Assembly: GCA_965227935.1 (NCBI GenBank)
Contig: CBDDGS010000032.1
Span: 1 to 64,000, forward strand
Length of the DNA stretch: 64,000 nucleotides
Source of the DNA: JAWPMT01 sp965227935
GTDB taxonomy: Bacteria > Bacteroidota > Bacteroidia > Cytophagales > Cyclobacteriaceae
Reading direction: 5' to 3'
In this document: in pieces, positions 55,894 to 63,515 of the stretch
Position numbering within the stretch: the first letter of the stretch is position 1
Layout: each line of letters begins with the position of its first letter
Program-made: the position numbers and the translations under genes
The notes under the pieces: model-generated
Database searches by the model: none
What the model saw: only the letters and a program-made list of their open reading frames with translations
Told to the model about the DNA's origin: nothing

Positions 55894-57127
55894 TTTTCTC
55901 CTCCAGCAGCTTCACCGGATCAGGCATAGAGGGCTGTTCTTCTTGCGCCTCCATGTCCCAAACCCAGCTATTAAGGCTTGGATCTTCTACCAACTCGTCC
56001 AATGCCTCTCTGTAGTCTTCAGTAGCACCAGGCGGAACTACGTACAATGCCGTATTCTTAGGCGAAGTGTCTGTCAATACTGCAAAGGCTAAAGGCCGAT
56101 CTGAGCCCATGTTGTAACGCAAACCCTTAGTGAAGTGTCTGCCAGAATTCATGAGCGACGTAACCAACAAATGGTCGAACCCATTTTCGATGGGCAACCA
56201 TTCCTCATTAACGAGGATCAATGAAAGCTCCAGGAACTCCAGCCGACCACTCACAGATACATTGACCGTCCCAATAACAAGAAGGTGGGAGTTTTCCAGC
56301 TCATCCCACATTTCCATGGCAGACATGAAACGTTTTTGAAGTCGCTCATACAGTTTTTTGTCCAGCATAATGTGCTTTTCGGGCATATGCTTTATCACAG
56401 CCTTGAACCCATATCGGGATGGGTCAAATGACTTGACCTCCCCCATCAAAAGCATTAAAGGCCGTGCGCCATTCTTTTCTGATGCAAAGGTCATAAGCCT
56501 TGCAAGACGGCGATTCTCAATTTCTTCTTTCCGGTCGAGGAAAAAGGTTTCCGGGATGTATAAATACTGCGCCAACGGATTGTTTTTTGTCGTCATCGAT
56601 GCGGATGCCAACAAAAGCCTTTGCCGTACAGCGGCCCAATTCTTTCGTCCGGTGTCAGTCGGTCGCCACTGATTTAGCTTTCCTCTCTCCCAAAAATAGT
56701 GGAAAAGAGAAAGCAATGTGAGCCTTTTAGGGTCTGCTGAAACAGTGTCAGATTGAGATTCACCTGTTGGTGCAGGAGCCCTGCCACCTTTCTTTTGTGA
56801 CAAAGAAAAAGCTAATTTCAAATTAGCATCACCTGTTATCTGGTCTTCGGTTATGGCTTCGCCCATTACCTCGCCTAAACCAGATAGCTGCGCCGGCGGC
56901 TCATAGGAATTACACCACGAATGGTGCTCTCCAGCGCTTGAAGGCATTCTTTTTAAATAGAAGCGATGATTGATTTGCGCAATATACATTTCGATGCCGC
57001 CTTCCCGGCACATGCATAGCGGCCTCAACCGTTTATTATATGCATCCTTTAAAAGGTCAGGCAGAGAAGGGTCGCGCCGCCCCACCCTTTTGCCATCGAT
57101 CATAAGGTCAAAATCAGTAGCCACCAT
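55874..57127 (-). CDS. DUF1173 family protein
   Basis: A 417-residue protein from the ATG at 57,127. The N-terminus RLRPLCMCREGGIEMYIAQI, then YLKRMPSSAGEHHSWCNSYE, PPAQLSGLGEVMGEAI and LKLAFSLSQKKGGRAP, is the DUF1173 signature with conserved Cys and His that suggest a metal-binding domain. Members are found on IncP-type and related conjugative plasmids; their function is unknown. It follows the thermonuclease gene by 2 bp. Confidence 0.85.
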   Translation of the reverse strand: MVATDFDLMIDGKRVGRRDPSLPDLLKDAYNKRLRPLCMCREGGIEMYIAQINHRFYLKRMPSSAGEHHSWCNSYEPPAQLSGLGEVMGEAITEDQITGDANLKLAFSLSQKKGGRAPAPTGESQSDTVSADPKRLTLLSLFHYFWERGKLNQWRPTDTGRKNWAAVRQRLLLASASMTTKNNPLAQYLYIPETFFLDRKEEIENRRLARLMTFASEKNGARPLMLLMGEVKSFDPSRYGFKAVIKHMPEKHIMLDKKLYERLQKRFMSAMEMWDELENSHLLVIGTVNVSVSGRLEFLELSLILVNEEWLPIENGFDHLLVTSLMNSGRHFTKGLRYNMGSDRPLAFAVLTDTSPKNTALYVVPPGATEDYREALDELVEDPSLNSWVWDMEAQEEQPSMPDPVKLLEEKNGKDHI

Positions 57128-57129
57128 TA

Positions 57130-57567
57130 TTAGCACCACCCCTTACGTTTGCCGCCGGCATATGGGCGTGCATAGCCTTGAGCAATGAGATAGCTACCCA
57201 GGTCCCTTCCATCAACGATAACGTTGGCATCGATTCTAAAGTATTTATCGCGCTTTATATTATGGAGTGATATTGATTTTGCAGACCGAAGGATTGCGAC
57301 TGTTACTTTTTTGGCTTTCCTGGCCAAAAGGATTTCGTCACGGCAAGCCCCTTTTAATTCTGGAGTATCTGCATTTATTAAGCGGATTGGGATTCGCTCC
57401 CCAATGATGGGAGGCCAGCCATTTATATTTACTCTGAATGTATCCCCATCGTAGATGCTGGTGACTTCTACGTTTTCCACATTCCCATATGTCTTATCTC
57501 GGTATGCTATTGCGTTATTTACGAGAAACAGCAGACAAATAGCTACCGCATAAATTCCATTTCGCAT
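57130..57567 (-). CDS. Secreted thermonuclease (SNase family)
   Basis: A 145-residue protein with a signal peptide (GIYAVAICLLFLVNNAIA). SNase landmarks are intact: SIYDGDTFRV, IPIRLINADTPE with catalytic Arg/Asp/Glu, and RDKYFRIDANVIVDG with the second Arg. It ends GGKRKGWC. A periplasmic nuclease on a conjugative plasmid may act in DNA transfer or exclusion. It is the first gene after the promoter at 57,589. Confidence 0.88.
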   Translation of the reverse strand: MRNGIYAVAICLLFLVNNAIAYRDKTYGNVENVEVTSIYDGDTFRVNINGWPPIIGERIPIRLINADTPELKGACRDEILLARKAKKVTVAILRSAKSISLHNIKRDKYFRIDANVIVDGRDLGSYLIAQGYARPYAGGKRKGWC

Positions 57568-57588
57568 TTCAACCTCCTTGTGAATGCA

Positions 57589-57617
57589 ATACTAAGGTGT
57601 TAATAAGGCCTCATCAA
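57589..57617 (-). promoter_or_regulatory. TTGATG-N17-TAGTAT promoter with TTAACACCT motif
   Basis: Located 22 bp upstream of the thermonuclease start on the minus strand. The spacer again ends in TTATTAACACCT. It is the only clear promoter seen for the dense minus-strand run down to 51,656. Confidence 0.7.
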
Positions 57618-57621
57618 CTAA

Positions 57622-58149
57622 TTAGGCCTTTTTCTTGCACCAAGGGTTGGCCGCCCTTCCTTCCACCGGCCAGGCCAAGCGGTTTTTTGTCAGGAGCCTT
57701 CCCAGGGACTCCCCACTGAAAAAAATGTCGTATGATTCTTTGATTCGCCCATTTTCTTTAAAGTCAGGTTTGTGTAAGGTTACAGGGCGCTGAGTCTGTG
57801 CAAAGTGTTGATCTATATACTTTGCCAGTTCTTGAGCCGCTTTTGACTCTGAATGGCATTCAGAACCGTCTCTCTTCGGGAATCGATAGCCGGTGATCGT
57901 TATGGCTTCACTGCTTTCTGACCCTGGCAATGAGACCATAAAAGCAGAATCTGAGGATATTCCAGTGACTATTGTTGAATCCTGGCCAAACCCGATGCGC
58001 CTTTTTTCGTCCCCATCGGCGCCATCTTTCCGCCCAATAAATAACAGGGTCAGGACTATACACAAAATGATACCCCCCGCACCTTGAAGGTATCTTGAAG
58101 CTTCGGATTCGCGCTTTTTCCCCTGCTTATTGGGGTTATTCAATATCAT
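57622..58149 (-). CDS. Membrane-anchored, degenerate SNase-like protein
   Basis: A 175-residue protein with one N-terminal transmembrane helix (GAGGIILCIVLTLLFIG). The distal part (VTLHKPDFKENGRIKESYDI, GRLLTKNRLAWPVEG, NPWC) mirrors the C-terminal half of SNase proteins and of its neighbour at 57,130, but the region for the catalytic DGDT and ADTPE is replaced (ITGYRFPKRDGSECHSE). It is probably catalytically inactive. It ends just before the thermonuclease promoter. Confidence 0.55.
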   Translation of the reverse strand: MILNNPNKQGKKRESEASRYLQGAGGIILCIVLTLLFIGRKDGADGDEKRRIGFGQDSTIVTGISSDSAFMVSLPGSESSEAITITGYRFPKRDGSECHSESKAAQELAKYIDQHFAQTQRPVTLHKPDFKENGRIKESYDIFFSGESLGRLLTKNRLAWPVEGRAANPWCKKKA

Positions 58150-58235
58150 AATAACGTCCTTGTTATTGCAGCTTTACAGTTCGGTGAAACACATGATCAT
58201 TTCCAGTTTCAGTAACAACCAGGGTCTGTCGTAGC

Positions 58236-58571
58236 ATGGTTGATGACAAAAGCCGGCAGGCCAGATTCGGTAAAGTTCTCCGCAATGTTCGCCTTGAAGA
58301 AGAGGTCAGCTCCTTCATGAATCGCTTTGCCGAAGATAATAGCCTTTATGTCTTTGAAGTCTACGACCAGGCTGTTTCAACTTTCCTAGCCTCACAAAAA
58401 GGGCAGACGCCCACACTAAGAGTAAGCCCCCGCAGTGCGCCTCATTGTGGATTCTGGATCAAGGAATCTACCCTAAAGAAGGCAGAGGCCTTTGCCCAAG
58501 ATTTGGATTGCCCGACCAACCGCCTACTATACACAGCTATCTGGACCTGGTACGAAAACAAGGCCAGCTAA
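58236..58571 (+). CDS. Hypothetical cytoplasmic protein, 111 aa, at the head of the tra operon
   Basis: MVDDKSRQARFGKVLRNVRL and EEVSSFMNRFAEDNSLYVFE followed by a C-terminal helix-rich LKKAEAFAQDLDCPTNRLLY. Two regions might be ribbon-helix-helix-like (TLRVSPRSAPHCGFWIKEST, then AEAFAQDL), so a regulator of transfer is conceivable, but no family was recognised. Confidence 0.55.
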   Translation: MVDDKSRQARFGKVLRNVRLEEEVSSFMNRFAEDNSLYVFEVYDQAVSTFLASQKGQTPTLRVSPRSAPHCGFWIKESTLKKAEAFAQDLDCPTNRLLYTAIWTWYENKAS

Positions 58572-58666
58572 AAAAGCCCCCCTAGTTCTTGACCCTACCA
58601 TTTAGCCCATGATCTAATCCGGCTTGGGCGCAAGGAGCGCCCTATTTCAAAATCGGGGTGTTAACG

Positions 58667-58972
58667 ATGAAGTTACCATGGATGGGGCTGGCTTCCCTCA
58701 TTATCATAAGTCTTTCTGTCCTCTCCTATGCATCTGGCAATGATAGTCAGAACAATAGGGGGGAAGAATTAGTAGTATCCTCCTCCAACGGATCCTTCTG
58801 GATCTATCCAAAGCGCCTGCATGATTTACGGTGGTATCGCTCAACGGAACGTGCCCCCTACTCTATTCATCCGCTTTATTCTTCTCGACTGAATCCGACT
58901 GTGGATCATCGTGGTGCTGATTTGGCCCCAGAAAAACCTCGCGGCCTATATCTCAAACTAAACATTCAATAG
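58667..58972 (+). CDS. Exported small protein, 101 aa
   Basis: From the ATG at 58,667 a signal peptide (MKLPWMGLASLIIISLSVLS, then YASGN) precedes a basic, Tyr/Arg-rich mature part without cysteines. It lies 16 bp before the dsbC-like gene. Unknown role in the transfer operon. Confidence 0.55.
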   Translation: MKLPWMGLASLIIISLSVLSYASGNDSQNNRGEELVVSSSNGSFWIYPKRLHDLRWYRSTERAPYSIHPLYSSRLNPTVDHRGADLAPEKPRGLYLKLNIQ

Positions 58973-58988
58973 AAAGGCAAGGACAGCT

Positions 58989-59732
58989 ATGCGAGCTCTC
59001 AATAAAGTAATGATGCTGGTGTTAACGTATGCATTAACACTCGCAGCCTCTACTCTTGGAGTGGCCAGCTCTATCACTGATGTTGAACAAGCCCAAGATC
59101 AACTCAAGGCAACTTTTTCCAACCTGGAAGTTGTTAACGTGGGCGCATCTCCTATCGAAGGTTTGTATGAAGTAAACCTTGGTACGCAGATTATTTATTT
59201 CCACCCTGAGTCAAAGCTTCTCGTATTTGGGGAGATATTCAATTCCGAGGGGGAGTCCCTAACCGCCAAGGCCATGCAAAAACAAGCCATGACCACCCTT
59301 GGCGGATTCGATATGTCGAACACATTGGTCATTGGCCCGGAAGATGGCAAAGAGATCATCGAGATTACCGATCCCGATTGCCCATATTGCCGCAGAATGG
59401 CCCAGTTTATCGATGGCCTACCAGACGACACCAAAGTACGTCGTCGCATCATTTTTGATACCCGGGCCCATCCGTCAGCCAAAAAGAAAGCTGCCCACAT
59501 TCTCTGTTCTGACGAACCCGAAGTTGAATTTGCCCGGGTTTACCAAAATAAAGTTACCGAATTCAAATCCTGTCCGGGTGTTTTTGATCGTCTTCAGAAA
59601 CATCAAGACATGGCCCTGGCACTTGGAGTCTCTGCGACTCCAACTGTAATCCTGGACGGAAGCATGGAGGTAGGTTTCCGACCAGGCGCAATCCTTGACT
59701 ACCTCAACAGCTCAGACAAATCAGAGGAGTGA
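58989..59732 (+). CDS. DsbC/TrbB-like periplasmic disulfide isomerase
   Basis: A 247-residue exported protein with a signal peptide, an N-terminal dimerisation domain and a thioredoxin fold with CPYC at residues 131-134 (ITDPDCPYCRRMAQF) and a cis-Pro loop SATPTVIL. It should isomerise disulfides in TraH, TraU, TraN or the CxxC-type TraF. Such dsbC genes head many MPF_F operons. It ends 3 bp before the pilin gene. Confidence 0.9.
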   Translation: MRALNKVMMLVLTYALTLAASTLGVASSITDVEQAQDQLKATFSNLEVVNVGASPIEGLYEVNLGTQIIYFHPESKLLVFGEIFNSEGESLTAKAMQKQAMTTLGGFDMSNTLVIGPEDGKEIIEITDPDCPYCRRMAQFIDGLPDDTKVRRRIIFDTRAHPSAKKKAAHILCSDEPEVEFARVYQNKVTEFKSCPGVFDRLQKHQDMALALGVSATPTVILDGSMEVGFRPGAILDYLNSSDKSEE

Positions 59733-59735
59733 GCT

Positions 59736-60134
59736 ATGGAAGCCGTATCACACGGAAGTAACGCCTTCATGGAAGGTATTTACGAAAAGCGTTGGACAAT
59801 TCTGTTGTCCGTCCTGGCCCTTGCTGCTGTAGTGGCAGCCAGCACTGCACACGCATTTACTGCACCGACCACCGGTCAGTTCATGTACGAGGCTTACGAT
59901 TTCTTCATCAATGACCTTCTGAAAGGTCCGGTGGGTTTCGTGATTTCGGCTGTGTGTGTGCTCTGGGGCCTTTTCTCTGTTCGTGGCAACTGGATCATGG
60001 GCCTTGTGCTTATCATTATTGGCACAGTGGTTTTCAAGATCGACGCGATCACTCAGAGCTTCGGCGCCATGGTGACGATGGTGGAAGCTGGGGCAGACCC
60101 AGCCACTATTGCACAGATGGTTACTGCAAAGTAA
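59736..60134 (+). CDS. traA: TraA-type pilin precursor
   Basis: A 132-residue precursor with a long leader; cleavage probably near AHA-FTAPTTGQF (about residue 40). The mature part has two hydrophobic helices (GPVGFVISAVCVLWGLFSV and WIMGLVLIIIGTVVFKIDAI), as in F pilin. It is inserted into the inner membrane and polymerised with the help of the S26-type peptidase and other assembly proteins. A strong terminator follows its stop codon. Confidence 0.85.
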   Translation: MEAVSHGSNAFMEGIYEKRWTILLSVLALAAVVAASTAHAFTAPTTGQFMYEAYDFFINDLLKGPVGFVISAVCVLWGLFSVRGNWIMGLVLIIIGTVVFKIDAITQSFGAMVTMVEAGADPATIAQMVTAK

Positions 60135-60140
60135 CTGCGG

Positions 60141-60172
60141 AACCGCCGTGTGCAAGCACGGCGGTTTTTTTC
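60141..60172 (+). terminator. Intrinsic terminator between traA and traL
   Basis: AACCGCCGTG and CACGGCGGTT pair across TGCAAG, followed by seven T. It lies 7 bp after the traA stop and just before traL, inside the operon. It should give a short, abundant pilin mRNA and allow partial read-through into the assembly genes. Confidence 0.93.
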
Positions 60173-60174
60173 TC

Positions 60175-60441
60175 ATGACTGCAAAAGTACCCAAGTATTC
60201 CCATCTTTCCCCACCGATCCTCATTTTCGATACCGAGGAAGTGATGCTGCTAGGGGTCTTATATCTTGTCGCCATGGTTCTTGGTGGCTGGTTTTGGCTG
60301 GTTTTTATCGGTGGCGGACCTTTAACCATCATGTATAAGCGGAAAAAGCCCAGGGGATACTTTTCACACATATTCTATCGTATCGGCTTTAAGAAATTGG
60401 TGAATTATCCTGACCCGTCAGCACAGGTGTTCTACGAATGA
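60175..60441 (+). CDS. traL: TraL, transfer protein
   Basis: An 88-residue protein from the ATG at 60,175. It has the TraL pattern: an N-terminal soluble stretch (PPILIFDTEE) followed by a hydrophobic pair (VLYLVAMVLGGWFWLVFIGG), then the basic segment YKRKKPRGYFSHIFYRIGF. TraL is an inner-membrane protein needed for pilus assembly (VirB3-like). It overlaps traE by 4 bp. No Shine-Dalgarno is free of the terminator. Confidence 0.88.
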   Translation: MTAKVPKYSHLSPPILIFDTEEVMLLGVLYLVAMVLGGWFWLVFIGGGPLTIMYKRKKPRGYFSHIFYRIGFKKLVNYPDPSAQVFYE

Positions 60442-61073
60442 AATTACTAGGCCCAAAGAAAAAAGGGAACGAGGAAAGCGACAAGGATTTGGAGCGCTCC
60501 ATAACCAAAAGATTCTTGTTCCAAGGAACCAATATTGTCGATGACAATAGGATTCTTCGGGTTCTGGTAGCGGTGATTACCATCGCTACGGTTTTCAATG
60601 CTTATAACAATTATCAAATGTCGCATAAACAAAGAACCGTGATCATGCCTCCCGGTGTTTCCACTACTGATATGTGGGTAATTGACAACCAGGCCTCAAC
60701 TCAATACCTGCGCATGATGACTGAGTTCATTGCTCGTACATGGGGCGATGTTGGTGCCGCAAATGCCAGCTCTCAAATGTCACTCCTTCTGGGTATGGTA
60801 CATCCCAGCGTTGTCCGCGATAGACGCGAAGAGTGGCTTGAACGAGCAAAAAAGCTTGCCAGGTACAAGCTGGTGAGCTTCTACATTGAAATTCCCCAAA
60901 ACCAAAACCTGGAAGTCACAAATAATTCTTCGATGACCATTGAAGCCAGAAGAAACAAGGTTGTTTCGCGCCACATCGAGGAAACGGTAAAGGTCGTTTA
61001 CACCATCGACTACCGGATCGAAAATGGCCAGTTTTGGATAATCGATATCAAGGAGAGATTTGATGATGCGTAA
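60438..61073 (+). CDS. traE: TraE, pilus assembly protein
   Basis: A 211-residue inner-membrane protein with one transmembrane helix near residues 35-55 (VLVAVITIATVFNAYNNYQ) and a periplasmic VirB8-like domain (MMTEFIARTWGDVGAANASS). F-type TraE is about this size and is needed for pilus assembly. It overlaps traL by 4 bp and traK by 11 bp. Confidence 0.9.
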   Translation: MKLLGPKKKGNEESDKDLERSITKRFLFQGTNIVDDNRILRVLVAVITIATVFNAYNNYQMSHKQRTVIMPPGVSTTDMWVIDNQASTQYLRMMTEFIARTWGDVGAANASSQMSLLLGMVHPSVVRDRREEWLERAKKLARYKLVSFYIEIPQNQNLEVTNNSSMTIEARRNKVVSRHIEETVKVVYTIDYRIENGQFWIIDIKERFDDA

Positions 61074-61800
61074 AGCATTGGGTTTGGTTTTGGCATTCCT
61101 CATTCCCCCTATGGGTTTTGCAGAAATAATGCCAGGTTCCATTGAGGAAGTGCAGCTCTCTAACCGAGACGTAAACCATATCGTCTGTAAGTCTGGCGAT
61201 ATCAATGACGTTGTTTTCTCACAGGAAAAACCATCGACTGTTAAAGTGAATGGAAGCAATGCATTCATTAAATTTCTGATCAAAGATGATGGCTTTGCTC
61301 AACAGTATGTCACTGTCCGCAGTGAATTTTATATTGTTTGTGATGGCGAGGTTTACACCTTGATTTCTGTCCCTCAAAACATCCCAGCGCAGCGGATTGT
61401 ATTAGGGACAGATAAGCACAAAACCATGGCCGGAAATATTGAAATGTATGGCGCAATGTCACTTGAAGAACAAGTGGTTGATCTGACTGTTCGCGCTATG
61501 AAAGGAGAGCTTCCTGATTCAGTAAGAATCAACGGCCCCAAAGAAAAGGGTTGGCTATCTTCCATGGTTCCTGGTGCAGAAATTCAGGAAATACGCACTA
61601 TTCAGCTTGAAGGAGTTGGACTTACACTGACTGAGTATGCAGTAAGGTCCAAGAATCGCGCCAAACTAGATGAAAGAATGTTTTTATCAACAAAGTTTGG
61701 ATCAAACATCGTAGGTATCACGATTCATCCACTTGAAGTACGCCCTTCAGAGGTGAGCCGGGCTTACATTGTTCAGAAAGGGGTCAGCTATGAACATTAA
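61063..61800 (+). CDS. traK: TraK, outer-membrane-associated assembly protein
   Basis: A 245-residue exported protein from the ATG at 61,063, preceded by AGGAGA. A signal peptide (GLVLAFLIPPMGFAEI) is followed by the VirB9-like secretin domain (HIVCKSGDINDVVFSQEK) and a beta-rich C-terminus. TraK forms the core complex with TraB and TraV. The end overlaps the traB start by 11 bp. Confidence 0.88.
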   Translation: MMRKALGLVLAFLIPPMGFAEIMPGSIEEVQLSNRDVNHIVCKSGDINDVVFSQEKPSTVKVNGSNAFIKFLIKDDGFAQQYVTVRSEFYIVCDGEVYTLISVPQNIPAQRIVLGTDKHKTMAGNIEMYGAMSLEEQVVDLTVRAMKGELPDSVRINGPKEKGWLSSMVPGAEIQEIRTIQLEGVGLTLTEYAVRSKNRAKLDERMFLSTKFGSNIVGITIHPLEVRPSEVSRAYIVQKGVSYEH

Positions 61801-62983
61801 GGACAAATGGGAAGACCTCTCTCCAGAGGACAAAACAAAAGCGAAATTCGCTGGTGTGGTATTGGGCATTTTCATTTTGCTCATCATCATTTATTACTCC
61901 TCTGATAAGTCAAAGCAGGACCAGGTTGTCCCCGACAAAAAAGAATCCGTGGCTCTTGAGAACGACCTTCTTGAAGATGACATCCGTGCAGCCGCCGATG
62001 AAAAAGTAGCTGAGCAAGAGGAAAAGTTAAAACTCCAGCAAGAGCAGCTGGACGCGATGCAAGATCTTCTCGCATCGCTGAAGGACAAACCGGAGGCACC
62101 AACAGAAGCACCCACTGACATTGATACTGAACAGGAAGAAAATTCAGGTTATGAGGGTGATGACCCATGGGCACAATTTGGCAATGCCACCACCACCGCA
62201 CCGCCGCCACCGTCCAATTTTTATAACCAACAAAATCCACAGAACCAACAACAAATGCAGCCACAACTTGTCGGTGGCATAAGCATGGTGGAAGGAATAG
62301 CGCCACAGAAGGTTTCAGATAAGGACACAAAAAAAAAGAATACGATATTCCTTCCCCCTTCATTCATGAAGGCAGATTTATTGGTAGGGATTGATGCAAT
62401 GGCTTCATCCGCCGGTTCAAGCAACCCCGAAACCATTGTGTTTCGCGTGAATGCGCCTGCAGTTTTACCTAATGAGCTAAAGGCTAACCTAAGCGGTTGT
62501 TTCGTCGTCGCGGATGCATTCGGGAACCTTGCGAAAGAGAGAATCCAGGTGCGCCTTCAGTCATTGGAATGCCTAGGCATAAATGGGCATTCAGTTATAA
62601 GCGAAACCGTTAAAGGCTTCGCAGCTGATGAAGACGGCAAGCGTGATCTTGCTGGGATTGTCGTGAGTCGAGCGGGGACAAACCTCGCAAGGGCTGCTTT
62701 TGCCAGTGCAATCGAAGGATTTGGTGAAGTCGCTGCAGAAAGTGCGACAACGAGCTCTATCAGCCCACTTGGCACAACCCAAGTCCTCGACACTGATCAG
62801 GCTGCAAAGGCTGGGCTTGGAAAAGGGATAGCAGGTGGCGCAAGAGAGGTATCAAAGTATCTCATGGAGCTGGTACGCCAAACCGTTCCAGTTATCGAAG
62901 TAGGCGCCGCAAAAAAGGTCACACTTTTTATTCAGGAAGCTGTAGAGCTAGAAATCAGGGAGACAGGCAATGAAAAACTATAA
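61790..62983 (+). CDS. traB: TraB, VirB10-like core complex protein
   Basis: A 397-residue protein from the ATG at 61,790. One N-terminal transmembrane helix (FAGVVLGIFILLIIIYYSS), a coiled coil (VAEQEEKLKLQQEQLDAMQD), a Pro/Gln-rich linker and a C-terminal beta-barrel-like domain (CFVVADAFGNLAKERIQVRL) are typical of TraB. It spans from inner to outer membrane and overlaps traV by 14 bp. Confidence 0.92.
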   Translation: MNIKDKWEDLSPEDKTKAKFAGVVLGIFILLIIIYYSSDKSKQDQVVPDKKESVALENDLLEDDIRAAADEKVAEQEEKLKLQQEQLDAMQDLLASLKDKPEAPTEAPTDIDTEQEENSGYEGDDPWAQFGNATTTAPPPPSNFYNQQNPQNQQQMQPQLVGGISMVEGIAPQKVSDKDTKKKNTIFLPPSFMKADLLVGIDAMASSAGSSNPETIVFRVNAPAVLPNELKANLSGCFVVADAFGNLAKERIQVRLQSLECLGINGHSVISETVKGFAADEDGKRDLAGIVVSRAGTNLARAAFASAIEGFGEVAAESATTSSISPLGTTQVLDTDQAAKAGLGKGIAGGAREVSKYLMELVRQTVPVIEVGAAKKVTLFIQEAVELEIRETGNEKL

Positions 62984-63515
62984 GTCGCTTATTAGGGTTT
63001 TTTTCGCCTTTTTTACGTTAGCGGGAATCCTCAGTGGCTGCTCAATATTGCCCTATGAGAACCAATATTCTTGCCGCCTTAAAGATAATTACGGGAAATG
63101 TATTAGTTCTTCAAAAGCCTATGAAGAGTCCGTTACTGGTGTCTCACAAGGACCGGCTATGAAACCTCACTCTGAACAAAAGAAAAGCAAGAAAGACAAA
63201 GCGAAGGGTGAAGAAGAATCGTCAGCTAAGCCTGAAGCGCAAACAGCGGAAAACGCATACGATGAATACAAGGAAAGGACCTACCGTGAGCTGTCCGGAT
63301 TAGTGGACCAAGGCCACACACCAATGCTTAAACCAGCAACGACGATCAGAACCCTGATACTGCCATATTCGCCCGGCAACCAGGGCGAATCGATCTTCAT
63401 GCCGCGATATGTCTACAGCGTTTATGACGAGCCCAAGTGGGTATTGGGCGAGTACCTGTATAGAGATCCGAGCATCTTCAAAGGCCTGGTTGACGGTAAG
63501 GGGTACTCTAAATAA
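62970..63515 (+). CDS. traV: TraV, core complex lipoprotein
   Basis: A 181-residue lipoprotein with lipobox LSGCS (Cys at about residue 24) and the TraV signature YSCRLKDNYGKCISSSKAYE, with paired cysteines. A Lys/Glu-rich linker precedes a C-terminal strand region. It anchors the TraK-TraB core to the outer membrane. Its stop overlaps the traC start (TAATG). Confidence 0.9.
   Translation: MKNYKSLIRVFFAFFTLAGILSGCSILPYENQYSCRLKDNYGKCISSSKAYEESVTGVSQGPAMKPHSEQKKSKKDKAKGEEESSAKPEAQTAENAYDEYKERTYRELSGLVDQGHTPMLKPATTIRTLILPYSPGNQGESIFMPRYVYSVYDEPKWVLGEYLYRDPSIFKGLVDGKGYSK

Noticed and set aside
59307..59320. TTCGATATGTCGAA inside the dsbC-like gene, similar to the palindrome family
   Set aside because: One arm is mismatched and it codes for the protein segment FDMSN; it lies inside a gene, unlike the other sites.
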